From Deltaproteobacteria bacterium (GTDB lineage Bacteria; Desulfobacterota; Dissulfuribacteria; Dissulfuribacterales; UBA3076), in NCBI GenBank assembly GCA_027004315.1, contig JALTHV010000296.1, forward strand, positions 1 to 19,819: DNA of 19,819 nt, in the 5' to 3' direction. Numbering within the stretch: position 1 is the first letter of the stretch; every line of letters starts with the position of its first letter. The notes under the pieces were generated by a model. That model had not been told where the DNA came from and made no database searches. It worked only from the letters and a program-made list of their open reading frames with translations. The translations under genes were made by a program, and so were the position numbers. Of the stretch, positions 7,118 through 14,788 are shown in pieces.

Positions 7118-7918
7118 TCAAAATGCCATACTTACTGAGAGACCGGCATAGACAAAGTTGTCTTTGGCACCATGCCCGGCATTCCGCATTGCCATATCCT
7201 TGGCTGCATCACTTGAAAGAGGAAAGGACCAGTCAACCTCAGGGCTTACTGTAATATAGTTGTTTACAGGGACATTTAGTGCAGCAGAAAGAAGACCATC
7301 ATGAAAATCGATATATCTCTTGTCCGGATTACTGGGATCTGGATAGGCCCCTTTATCGTTGGAGATCAGGTAACTCCCCTTCAGACCAAGATCCAGGCTG
7401 ATACCATGCCATGGAAAAGCTATACTGTGGGATATGGCCAAAGTAATATAGGTACTGGGCGCATGGGCAAATTCCCTATATACTGTCAATTTTGGGGAAA
7501 GAAAGGTGTTAAGTGTAGCAGATGCATATACCTCGTGGCTATCATCTGTCTGAACCAGAGCGTACCAGATATAACCTATCTCCAATCCAAAACGGCCAAA
7601 GTCATGACTATAGGAAATTGTGGTATCTGTCTCGTTCAGGTTATCCGCATCATGTGAGGTATCCCAATAGTTCGTATCAATATTTTGCCATATATTAACA
7701 GCAAGTCCTTTATACCCAATCGTAAAAGATGGCTCAATGATCAGGCTATCTCTGCTGAGCTCTTGGCCACGCCATATATACTGGCTCATAAAACTTACAG
7801 AGGCATCTATTGTAGGTTTATCGTCACTAGCCCAGGCACAGACTGAGATCGCCATATAGCATACCATTACTATCGGAACTATCTTTACCCAAATCCTACT
7901 TTTGTCTCTCTTTTCCAT
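7118..7918 (-). CDS. Outer-membrane beta-barrel protein, TorF-like putative porin
   Basis: Predicted export: MEKRDKSRIW followed by a hydrophobic segment (VKIVPIVMVCYMAISVCAWA) and a likely cleavage after AWA. The mature part has alternating beta-strands, starts with a FMSQYIWRGQELS segment like the SxYxxRG motif of the TorF-like family, and ends in an aromatic C-terminal strand (YAGLSVSMAF), the usual BAM signal. I chose the ATG at 7918 because GGGGAG lies 8 nt upstream and the signal peptide follows directly; starts at 7996 or 8044 would add a charged extension. From general knowledge, porins of this kind are found near amt/PII genes. Here it lies upstream of the amt pseudogene on the same strand, suggesting a nitrogen-compound or small-solute pore. 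Family assignment is moderate. Confidence 0.65.
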   Translation of the reverse strand: MEKRDKSRIWVKIVPIVMVCYMAISVCAWASDDKPTIDASVSFMSQYIWRGQELSRDSLIIEPSFTIGYKGLAVNIWQNIDTNYWDTSHDADNLNETDTTISYSHDFGRFGLEIGYIWYALVQTDDSHEVYASATLNTFLSPKLTVYREFAHAPSTYITLAISHSIAFPWHGISLDLGLKGSYLISNDKGAYPDPSNPDKRYIDFHDGLLSAALNVPVNNYITVSPEVDWSFPLSSDAAKDMAMRNAGHGAKDNFVYAGLSVSMAF

Positions 7919-8055
7919 AATATTACTCCCCGAAGTGTTAATGACCTCTGGCCTAATAGTGTCTTCCCCTCTACGATTTTGCTTACTCTTCTGCATAATT
8001 GCCCGCCTCCCTGGAAGTATGATGAGATGCTGTGTACAAGTCACCTTTGCTTATA

Positions 8056-8071
8056 CTCAATATTGATGCCA
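8056..8071 (-). promoter_or_regulatory. Possible sigma-54-like promoter upstream of porin
   Basis: Minus strand reads TGGCATCAATATTGAG. The -24 half equals that of the amt promoter and the spacing is right, but the -12 dinucleotide is GA rather than GC. It lies about 138 bp before the chosen porin start. Because of the -12 mismatch it may be a degraded or chance site. Confidence 0.3.
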
Positions 8072-8224
8072 CGAGGTCTTCCTTAGATTTTTTTGTTTTT
8101 AAAACAATTTGTTAGAGAAGGGGCTATAGGATCTGAAATGAGGGATCTATCCCTATTGAAACATTTATGTAAGATCTGAGCCTATTTTCTACAAAATAGT
8201 AAGACTATCTTTCACCCTGTGATT

Positions 8225-8434
8225 GTAACTGTTCACGTCCCCGGCCAACGGTAGCCTTTTGAAGTAACCGTCCACACCCCTCCTCTTGCAACCGTCTACG
8301 TCCCCGGCCAGCAGTAGCATTTTGAAGGGTTTCAGTGCGGATTAATAGGCAAAGTGCCATGATCTTGTGCATCAGGCGATGCTCCTGAAACCCTGAAAAA
8401 GGCTACCGTTGGCCGGGGGAATGTGAACAGTTAC
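8225..8434 (+). repeat. Palindromic repeat, compound/nested copy B
   Basis: A ~147-bp unit (8288-8434) preceded by an extra left arm (8225-8263) and a 24-bp GTAACCGTCCACACCCCTCC spacer segment starting at 8264. The outer left arm carries CCAACGGTAGCC and matches the right-end arm GGCTACCGTTGG exactly, while the inner left arm carries GCAGTAGC. The structure therefore looks like one copy inserted in or recombined with another. It ends 10 bp past the stop of the GAF/HTH gene. Confidence 0.85.
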
Positions 8435-8444
8435 CTATAATTGG

Positions 8445-9272
8445 TTATGAGCCAGGCGGATGTAGGCCATATTTTTTGATGCGGTAGCCGATCTGACGCT
8501 GTGTCAACCCCAGTTCCCTGGCAGCCCTGACCTGAATCCAGCCATGACGGCGGAGAGCCGCCTCAATCTTTTCACGTTCAAGGTCTCTCAATGGGCATCT
8601 TTCAGAGACTTCATGCCTGGATCTACTGATTCCTGAGGGGTCCTGCTTTTTACGGAGTTCGGTTCGAAGGGACTGATTTTCCTCCAGGAGTTGCCTTTCC
8701 TCTTGGCGAATGGCCTGATAGAGGTTAAGGAACTGGGCAATTAATACGGCCACCATGCCAAGAAAGCGAATGTCTTCTTCAAGAGAGACCTCTAGATCGA
8801 AGACACGGTCTACAGTGAGTACCCCTACGGGTTCCCGGAACAAGATAATAGGCACGCCAATATAGGAAAGTTTCTCTTTGCTAGGGAGATCCTTGAGATG
8901 GAGTTTGCTCAGGAATAGGGGTTCACTCTGGATATTCGGTACTATAAATGGAGAGCATACCTGGGAAATCTTACTGCAAATACCATCAGTTAGAGCATAA
9001 ATGCCATAGGGTTCCTCTTTAGGTACTGAACTATAAGATGCCCTTATACTCAGGCGTTTGCCTGGCCCATATAGCAAAAGCAGATCACCATGCTCCATAT
9101 GTAGTGTATTGTGAAGGATGTACAGGATTTGAGACGGGACCTTGTCAAGATGCAGGGCCGAGCCCAAGAGTTGCGAGATCTCATAGAGTGCCCGCAATTC
9201 AAGGGCCTCTATTCCCAATCCTTCTGTCAGAATTGGTGTGGTATGATCTATATAGTGCTCAATCTGGGTCAT
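8445..9272 (-). CDS. NifA-like GAF domain / Fis-type HTH protein lacking the AAA+ domain
   Basis: 275 aa. Residues ~25-185 form a GAF-type sensor (ALYEISQLLGSALHLDKV ... YIGVPIILFREPVGVLTVDR). Residues ~185-225 are a charged probable coiled coil (QEERQLLEENQSLRTELRKK). Residues ~230-272 are a Fis-type helix-turn-helix, DLEREKIEAALRRHGW and then LGLTQRQIGYRIKKYGL, very like the C-terminus of NifA. The ~240-residue sigma-54 AAA+ module (GAFTGA, Walker motifs) that NifA carries between these parts is absent with no frameshift or stop, so it cannot remodel sigma-54 holoenzyme by itself. It could be a DNA-binding modulator or competitor at enhancer sites of the neighbouring nitrogen genes. AAGGG lies just before the ATG. 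It is divergent from the OmpA gene and upstream of the nitrogen block on the same strand. Confidence 0.8.
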   Translation of the reverse strand: MTQIEHYIDHTTPILTEGLGIEALELRALYEISQLLGSALHLDKVPSQILYILHNTLHMEHGDLLLLYGPGKRLSIRASYSSVPKEEPYGIYALTDGICSKISQVCSPFIVPNIQSEPLFLSKLHLKDLPSKEKLSYIGVPIILFREPVGVLTVDRVFDLEVSLEEDIRFLGMVAVLIAQFLNLYQAIRQEERQLLEENQSLRTELRKKQDPSGISRSRHEVSERCPLRDLEREKIEAALRRHGWIQVRAARELGLTQRQIGYRIKKYGLHPPGS

Positions 9273-9298
9273 AGTCCCTTCTCTCTAGAGAAGATAGA

Positions 9299-9315
9299 CT
9301 GCAAAGATCGTTCCC
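9299..9315 (-). promoter_or_regulatory. Candidate sigma-54 promoter of the GAF/HTH gene
   Basis: Minus strand reads GGGAACGATCTTTGCA: GG and GC separated by 10 nt and a perfect TTTGCA -12 region; the -24 part is only partly consensus. It lies 28 bp before the ATG, allowing a short leader. If real, the regulator belongs to the same sigma-54 regulon as the amt pseudogene promoter. Confidence 0.45.
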
Positions 9316-9322
9316 CAACCTG

Positions 9323-9347
9323 TGGTAACCGATCACAGGGTGCTTCT
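9323..9347 (-). repeat. 25-bp dispersed repeat, copy 2
   Basis: Exact reverse complement of nt 2730-2754, located just upstream of the candidate sigma-54 site of the GAF/HTH gene. The two copies bracket the nitrogen-assimilation block in inverted orientation. Confidence 0.7.
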
Positions 9348-9732
9348 TCTAAAAACGATTTGCGTTAGCCCTGTATGGGCAAAAGATCTTCGCCCCTACT
9401 ACGGGGTCTCCCGTCAAAAAGAAAGGTGACAGCCGTGTCCAAAAATGATACGAAAGTCTGTTAAGCAGAAAGAAATTTCTGCCTGATAATGGTGCCCGAA
9501 TAAAGTCGTGGCAGGGATTGTATTCTGCGTAAGAAGTGATAGTAAAATAGATAAAGTAGTCTTAGCTAGGCCGAAAGAAAAAAATATTATGTAGTGAGTA
9601 AAGAGAGCGAATCCTGTATAATCCTCAAGGCAAAGAAGGTTTTTGTCTCCTGTGGAGTACATAGCCTCTCTGAAGATCGAGTCTGTCAGGATAAAGGTAG
9701 AAGGCTGTTAACCCAGATAAGGAGGTATGGTT
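9348..9732. other. Intergenic region between divergent GAF/HTH and OmpA genes
   Basis: No coding region supported; frames here lack a ribosome-binding site and known protein content. It contains short GC hairpins around 9370-9410 (GCCC/GGGC and CCCC/GGGG pairs) and a GCAGAAAGAAATTTCTGC inverted repeat near 9465-9482. It also contains a perfect TATAAT at 9617-9622, about 110 bp before the OmpA start, that may be the OmpA -10 element; no good -35 was seen. Confidence 0.45.
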
Positions 9733-10383
9733 ATGAAAATCTATTCCTGGATTATCTTTGGATTAATTCTGGCAATGTTGTCTTCCTGTGCTGCACCCCA
9801 GACACAGACCCAGAAGGGCGCTATTTATGGGAGCACTGGAGGTGCTGCAGTGGGTGCACTCTTAGGTCAACTAGCAGGTCACAGTACCAAATCGACCCTT
9901 GAAGGTGCGGCTATTGGGGCCGCTATAGGGGGCCTGAGCGGTACAGGAATCGGTCACTACATGGATAAGCAGGAAGAGGCCCTCCGTCAGGCCATGGCTG
10001 CCTCTCAGGCCGCAGATGTAGAACGTCAGGGCAATATATTGTCGGTGACCGTAAAGAGTGACTTCCTCTTTGATGTAGATTCCAGCGTAGTTAAGCCTGG
10101 GGCCTATAACGAAATAGATCGTCTAGCCAGGGTACTCAACCAGTATCCAGCTACCCGGATCCGTGTAGAGGGATACACTGACAGTACAGGCACTGAAGAG
10201 TACAACCTGAAACTGTCTCAGAGGAGGGCCGAGGCCGTAAAGCAATTACTTATTTCAAAGGGAGTCTCTCCGGACAGGATAACCGCTATAGGTTATGGAG
10301 AAAGCAAACCCAGGGCCAGCAATGCCACTCCATATGGCCGGCAACTCAATCGGAGAGTGGAGATCTATATCGAGTCCAGGTAA
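9733..10383 (+). CDS. OmpA-family lipoprotein with glycine-zipper domain
   Basis: 216 aa from the second ATG. Lipobox LSSC puts the lipidated Cys at residue 19, so it is a probable outer-membrane lipoprotein. Residues ~29-75 are a Gly/Ala-rich glycine-zipper (GSTGGAAVGALLGQLAGH, AAIGAAIGGLSGTGIGHYMD), and ~90-216 an OmpA C-terminal peptidoglycan-binding domain (FDVDSSVVKPGA, GYTDSTGTEEYNLKLSQRRA) with the conserved Asp and Arg that grip diaminopimelate. It likely tethers the outer membrane to the wall, like Pal/YiaD proteins. AAGGAGG ends 7 nt before the ATG at 9733 but only 1 nt before the ATG at 9727, so the later start is preferred. A palindromic repeat begins 9 bp after the stop. Confidence 0.9.
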   Translation: MKIYSWIIFGLILAMLSSCAAPQTQTQKGAIYGSTGGAAVGALLGQLAGHSTKSTLEGAAIGAAIGGLSGTGIGHYMDKQEEALRQAMAASQAADVERQGNILSVTVKSDFLFDVDSSVVKPGAYNEIDRLARVLNQYPATRIRVEGYTDSTGTEEYNLKLSQRRAEAVKQLLISKGVSPDRITAIGYGESKPRASNATPYGRQLNRRVEIYIESR

Positions 10384-10391
10384 AAAGTATT

Positions 10392-10562
10392 GTAACTCTT
10401 CACATCCTCCCGGCCAGCAGTAGGATTTTGAAGGGTCTCAGTGCGGATTAATCACAGAGTGCCCTGATCTTGTGCATCAAGCGATGCTCCTGAGATCCTT
10501 CAAAATCCTACTGCTGGCCGGGAACGTGGACGGTTGCAACAGGAGGGGGTGTGAACGGTTAC
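10392..10562 (+). repeat. Palindromic repeat copy D with 25-bp extension
   Basis: Core 10392-10537 (146 bp) has perfect arms GGCCAGCAGTAGGATTTTG and complement, then an AACAGGAGGGGGTGTGAACGGTTAC-type tail (shown here only in part: GGTGTGAACGGTTAC) to 10562. The tail is the reverse complement of the spacer found at the left of copy B. Relative to copy E, both arms carry matching compensatory changes. It fills most of the gap between the OmpA gene and glgC. Confidence 0.88.
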
Positions 10563-10594
10563 GAGGTATTAATCATTTTTGCTGGGAGGAATAC

Positions 10595-11860
10595 ATGCGT
10601 GATACCCTGGCCATGATCCTGGCTGGAGGGGTCGGGAGCAGGCTCAATGTCCTCGTGCGGCACAGGGCCAAGCCAGCCGTGCCTTTTGGCGGTATCTACA
10701 GGATAATTGACTTTGCCCTCTCAAATGTTATGAATTCAGGCCTCAGTCAGGTAGCAGTACTTACCCAATACAAACCCCTTTCTCTCATGAGTCATATAGG
10801 GACCGGCGCTGCCTGGGATTTTGTTGGAAGGACCAGAGAGGTCAAGATCCTCCCCCCACATACGGGTGAGATGGATTCTGACTGGTATAAAGGTACGGCA
10901 GACGCAGTACGGCAAAATATAGATTTCCTGGAAAATAGACCCTCACAGCAGATCCTGATACTCTCTGGAGATCATGTCTATTACATGGACTACAGGGACA
11001 TGGTAAGGCATCACAGGTCATCAGGTAGCAAGGTCACAGTAGCCATGATGACTGTCCCCTGGGAGCAGGCGAATCGATTTGGTATAGGTATCGTGGATGG
11101 AGAAAATCGGATTATCGATTGGGAAGAGAAGCCTAAAACCCCAAGGTCTAACCTGGCATCCATGGGAATCTATGTATTTGATACTGACTATCTACTCGAA
11201 TCATTGAAGGCCACCGATGAAGTAGATTTTGGCCACCATATCCTGCCTAAGGCTATGGAGGAAGGCCAGTTGTTTGCCTATACTTTTTCTGGCTACTGGC
11301 GGGATGTAGGGACAATACATGCTTACTGGGACGGCAATATGGACCTGCTCAGGCCAAAAAGTGGGCTGGAGCCAGAGACCTGGAGTATATGTACTAATGT
11401 TGAGGACGATACCCTATTATATGATCGTCCTCCGATAAGGATCTTGCCGGGTGGCGAGGTAAAGGACTCGGCTATTTCTCCAGGCTGTGTGATACGCGGG
11501 AGAGTAAAGGGATCGATCCTCTCGCCCGGAGTAGTAGTAGAATCAGGAGCAGAGATCAATAACTCTGTAGTCATGCACAATACCTGGGTGGGAAGCAGGA
11601 CGGTCCTAAATAGAGTAGTGGCTGACAAGCAGGCCACCATTGGCCCCAATTCTACTATCGGAGTAGGAAACAGTCACGTGGCAAATCGCCTCTATCCAGA
11701 GCACCTCTCCACTGGCATAACCCTGATTGGGAAGTGGGCCGTTGTCCCTGAAGGGGCATTGGTTGGCACAAACTGCATTATTGGGCCAAAGATGACGAAG
11801 AAGATGTGGCCAGAAGACCTGATACTCCCTGATGGAGAGACAATGGACGATCTAATCTAA
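10595..11860 (+). CDS. glgC: Glucose-1-phosphate adenylyltransferase (ADP-glucose pyrophosphorylase)
   Basis: Makes ADP-glucose from ATP and glucose-1-phosphate, the committed step of bacterial glycogen synthesis; cytoplasmic. 421 aa, normal length. N-terminal nucleotidyltransferase: LAGGVGSRL, RAKPAVPFGGIYRIIDFAL, GTADAVRQN, LSGDHVYYMDY, and YWRDVGTI. The C-terminal third is a left-handed beta-helix (SPGCVIRGRVKGSILSPGVV, IGPNSTIGVGN). The open frame extends upstream to 10472 but that part lies inside palindromic repeat D; the ATG at 10595, with GGGAGGA 4-5 nt upstream and the motif MRDTLAMILAGG, is the right start. The nucleotide loop GGVGSRL departs slightly from the common GGxGTRL. Its stop overlaps the glyQ start by one base, implying cotranscription. 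Confidence 0.93.
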   Translation: MRDTLAMILAGGVGSRLNVLVRHRAKPAVPFGGIYRIIDFALSNVMNSGLSQVAVLTQYKPLSLMSHIGTGAAWDFVGRTREVKILPPHTGEMDSDWYKGTADAVRQNIDFLENRPSQQILILSGDHVYYMDYRDMVRHHRSSGSKVTVAMMTVPWEQANRFGIGIVDGENRIIDWEEKPKTPRSNLASMGIYVFDTDYLLESLKATDEVDFGHHILPKAMEEGQLFAYTFSGYWRDVGTIHAYWDGNMDLLRPKSGLEPETWSICTNVEDDTLLYDRPPIRILPGGEVKDSAISPGCVIRGRVKGSILSPGVVVESGAEINNSVVMHNTWVGSRTVLNRVVADKQATIGPNSTIGVGNSHVANRLYPEHLSTGITLIGKWAVVPEGALVGTNCIIGPKMTKKMWPEDLILPDGETMDDLI

Positions 11861-12720
11861 TGACCTTTCAAGAGCTTATAACAAACCTCAATAATTACTG
11901 GCAGAGGCAGGGGTGCATATTGCTTCAGCCCTACGATATGGAGGTAGGGGCCGGGACATTTCACCCAGCCACCTTCCTCAGATCCCTGGGTCCTGAACCG
12001 TGGCGCGTTGCCTATGTACAGCCCTCCAGGCGTCCCACTGACGGACGTTATGGGGATAACCCCTATCGCCTCCAACACTATTATCAGTATCAGGTCATAC
12101 TGAAGCCATCACCTGACGACGTACAGGACCTGTATCTCAATAGTCTGGCGGGGTTTGGCCTGAATCTGGAAGAGCATGACGTACGTTTCGTAGAGGATGA
12201 CTGGGAATCACCGACCCTTGGGGCCTGGGGCCTTGGCTGGGAGGTATGGCTGGATGGCATGGAGGTCAGTCAGTTCACATACTTTCAGCAGATTGGAGGG
12301 ATTGATGTAAACCCTGTGTCGGCTGAGATTACTTATGGGCTGGAACGGATCGCCATGTATCTCCAGGGAATAGATAATGTCTATGACCTCAAGTGGAACG
12401 GACATGTAACATACGGCAGTGTACATCACAGGGACGAGGTAGAATTTTCCCGCTATGATTTTGACACGGCAGACGTAGAGACCTTGAAGCACTTATTTTC
12501 ACTCCACGAAAAAGAGGGATCAAGATTACTGAAACAAGGGCTTGTGCGCCCGGCCTACGATCAGTGTCTCAAGTGCTCTCATATCTTCAATCTCCTGGAT
12601 GCCAGGGGTGCCATCAGTGTGGCAGAGCGGACTGCCTATATAGGCCGGGTCCGTGGGCTTGCAAGGGGAGTTGCTGAGGGATATCTGGCCGAGGTAAAGA
12701 GGGATGAGAGACATGAATAG
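11860..12720 (+). CDS. glyQ: Glycyl-tRNA synthetase alpha subunit
   Basis: Catalytic subunit of the bacterial alpha2beta2 glycyl-tRNA synthetase: activates glycine and charges tRNA-Gly together with the beta subunit. 286 aa, a usual length. Diagnostic stretches: GCILLQPYDMEVGAGTFHPA, LGPEPWRVAYVQPSRRPTDG, RYGDNPYRLQHYYQYQVILK, and EVWLDGMEVSQFTYFQQIGG. The ATG shares one base with the glgC stop (TAATG arrangement) and the 3' end overlaps glyS, so the three genes are translationally coupled. The split form marks a bacterial lineage that does not use the single-chain enzyme. Confidence 0.98.
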   Translation: MTFQELITNLNNYWQRQGCILLQPYDMEVGAGTFHPATFLRSLGPEPWRVAYVQPSRRPTDGRYGDNPYRLQHYYQYQVILKPSPDDVQDLYLNSLAGFGLNLEEHDVRFVEDDWESPTLGAWGLGWEVWLDGMEVSQFTYFQQIGGIDVNPVSAEITYGLERIAMYLQGIDNVYDLKWNGHVTYGSVHHRDEVEFSRYDFDTADVETLKHLFSLHEKEGSRLLKQGLVRPAYDQCLKCSHIFNLLDARGAISVAERTAYIGRVRGLARGVAEGYLAEVKRDERHE

Positions 12721-14788
12721 AGATCTGCTCCTTGAGATCGGGACTGAAGAGATCCCCGGCTCCTTTATCCCAAAGGCACTGGATGACCTGGCCAGACTGG
12801 CCAAAGAACACCTGGATGGTGTGTCCTTAAGCTATAGCAGGGTATCCACCTTGGGGACTCCCAGACGACTGGCCCTCTGTGTCAAGGACCTGTCGTGCAG
12901 GCAACCGGATAGAGAAGAGGTCATAACAGGCCCTCCAGCGAAGATTGCCTTTAGGCCCGATGGAGACCCCACCAAGGCGGGGGAGGGCTTTGCCCGTAGT
13001 CAGGGGGTCAACGTGGAGGAACTAGAGGTAGAGGAGAGGAAACGTGGGGCATATGTAGTGGTCCGCAGGCTGGTCCCGGGCAGAGAGACTATCGAACTCT
13101 TAAGCGAACTCCTCCCCGAGGTCATAACCTCAATCCCGTTTCCAAAGACGATGTGGTGGGCGGTAGAGGAACTGCGTTTTGCAAGGCCTATTCGCTGGCT
13201 CGTGGCCCTCTATGGAGAAGACAGGGTCCCATTCAGCCTTGCAGGGGTTGTTGCAGGCCCGGAGAGCCGTGGACACCGTTTTATGGCCCCTGGAATGATC
13301 CAGGTGCCATCCGATCTGGCTGGCTATCTAAGGGCCCTTGAAGGGGCCTTTGTACTTGTAGATCCGGCGGTCAGGAGAGACAGGCTCCTTAAAGAGGCAA
13401 ATGGGGCCATAGCATCTGTTGGAGGCAATCTTCTCTATGACAATGAATTAGTGGAAATCAATACCTATCTTACTGAATTCCCTTCTGCCGTATGTGGCTC
13501 TTTTGACAGGCGTTTTCTGGGACTTCCCCGTGAGGTACTGGTGACCTGTATGAGGGAACACCAAAGGTATTTTGCAGTCGTGGATGACAAGGGCAATATC
13601 ATGCCCCACTTTGTGGCCATAAACAATACGCGTTCGCCCAGGCCAGAGCTGGTACGCAGAGGCCACGAAAGGGTACTCAGGGCGAGATTGAGTGATGCGG
13701 ATTTCTTTTTTAAAGAAGACCAGAAACGCCCCTTAGAGGCCTTTGTTGCCGATCTCTCCGGGATGGTCTTTCACGAACGTCTTGGAAGCATCCTTGACAA
13801 GACTTATAGGGTAAAGGCCCTTGCGTGCCACCTGGCACGGCAGATGGCCCCAGATAAATTAGATGTGGTTGAGAGGGCAGCCTGGCTCTGTAAGGCAGAT
13901 CTCTTGACCGAGATGGTAGGAGAGTTTCCAGGCCTTCAGGGTATAATGGGGCGGGAATACGCCCTTATCTCTGGCGAGGGCACGGAGGTAGCAAATGCCA
14001 TAGAGGAACACTATATGCCGGTCCGATCAGGAGCTGACCTGCCAAAGGGCATTCCGGGAGCCCTGCTCAGCATTGCAGACAAGGCAGACACCATCTGTGG
14101 GACCTTTGCTATTGGACTTCGGCCTTCTGGCACTGCCGACCCCTATGGCCTCAGGAGGATGGCCCTTGGCATTCTCCATATAGTAGAGGGGAAATCTCTG
14201 TCTCTCTCCTTGAAGACATTGATCACAGAGGCCCTAGGCCAACTTGAGCCTTGCCTTCCAGAGCTACCAGAAGGGCTCTCCACAGAGATACTCACCTTTT
14301 TCAGACGGCGCCTCTCTCATGATCTCGTTGCCAGGGGACTGGACCAGGATGTAGTAGAGGCAGCTACCAGGGTGGAATTTGACGATATAACAAATTGCAT
14401 CCTGAGGGCAAAGGCCCTAGCAGCCGTACGTTCGAGACCCGAATTCGAATCCCTCAGCATCGCCTTTAAGAGGGTGATGAATATACTCAAGAGTTTTAAG
14501 GGCGGGGCTATAGATCCCGCCCTGCTGGAGGCAGACGAGGAAAAGGCCCTTTATGAGATATACCTGTCAGTAGAAAAAAAAGTGGAGGTGCTTCTTAAAA
14601 CCCAGGACTATGAGCAGGCCTTGATCGCCTTGCTGAGCCTCAAGCCAGAAGTAGACAGCTTCTTTGATCATGTACTGGTCATGGCAAAAGATTTAGAGAT
14701 AAGGGCCAACCGGCTGGCACTCCTCTGGAACATAGCCCGCCTCTTTTCCCAAATCGGTGACCTCTCGGCCATAGTTGTACCTGGCTGA
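12704..14788 (+). CDS. glyS: Glycyl-tRNA synthetase beta subunit
   Basis: tRNA-recognition subunit partnering GlyQ. 694 aa, typical. N-terminus DLLLEIGTEEIPGSFIP, then STLGTPRRLAL, MWWAVEELRFARPIRWLVAL, VTCMREHQRYFAV, NNTRSPRPELVRRGHERVLRARLSDADFFFKED (each shown only in short part; HD-like domain), EFPGLQGIMGREYA, and a C-terminal anticodon-binding DALR-like region from about residue 580. Two starts are possible, the ATG at 12704 (MRDMNRD) and the ATG at 12713 (MNRDLLLEIG). The second fits the family better, the first has a slightly better placed GAGG site; both overlap the end of glyQ. Confidence 0.97.
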   Translation: MRDMNRDLLLEIGTEEIPGSFIPKALDDLARLAKEHLDGVSLSYSRVSTLGTPRRLALCVKDLSCRQPDREEVITGPPAKIAFRPDGDPTKAGEGFARSQGVNVEELEVEERKRGAYVVVRRLVPGRETIELLSELLPEVITSIPFPKTMWWAVEELRFARPIRWLVALYGEDRVPFSLAGVVAGPESRGHRFMAPGMIQVPSDLAGYLRALEGAFVLVDPAVRRDRLLKEANGAIASVGGNLLYDNELVEINTYLTEFPSAVCGSFDRRFLGLPREVLVTCMREHQRYFAVVDDKGNIMPHFVAINNTRSPRPELVRRGHERVLRARLSDADFFFKEDQKRPLEAFVADLSGMVFHERLGSILDKTYRVKALACHLARQMAPDKLDVVERAAWLCKADLLTEMVGEFPGLQGIMGREYALISGEGTEVANAIEEHYMPVRSGADLPKGIPGALLSIADKADTICGTFAIGLRPSGTADPYGLRRMALGILHIVEGKSLSLSLKTLITEALGQLEPCLPELPEGLSTEILTFFRRRLSHDLVARGLDQDVVEAATRVEFDDITNCILRAKALAAVRSRPEFESLSIAFKRVMNILKSFKGGAIDPALLEADEEKALYEIYLSVEKKVEVLLKTQDYEQALIALLSLKPEVDSFFDHVLVMAKDLEIRANRLALLWNIARLFSQIGDLSAIVVPG

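Noticed and set aside
7919..8044. Longer porin N-terminus
   Set aside because: It would place 42 charged or polar residues ahead of a clear signal peptide; the GGGGAG site points to the ATG at 7918. The ATG at 7996 has an AGGGAGG nearby, so a short upstream peptide cannot be fully excluded.
9348..9732. Riboswitch before the OmpA gene
   Set aside because: Small hairpins are present but I could not match the order of conserved segments of any riboswitch class I know.
10472..10594. N-terminal extension of glgC
   Set aside because: The extra 41 codons lie in palindromic repeat D and spacer; the ATG at 10595 has a proper ribosome-binding site and matches the family N-terminus.
14442..14460. tRNA T-arm-like ATTCGAATCCC
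   Set aside because: It is inside the glyS coding frame with no surrounding acceptor or anticodon arms.
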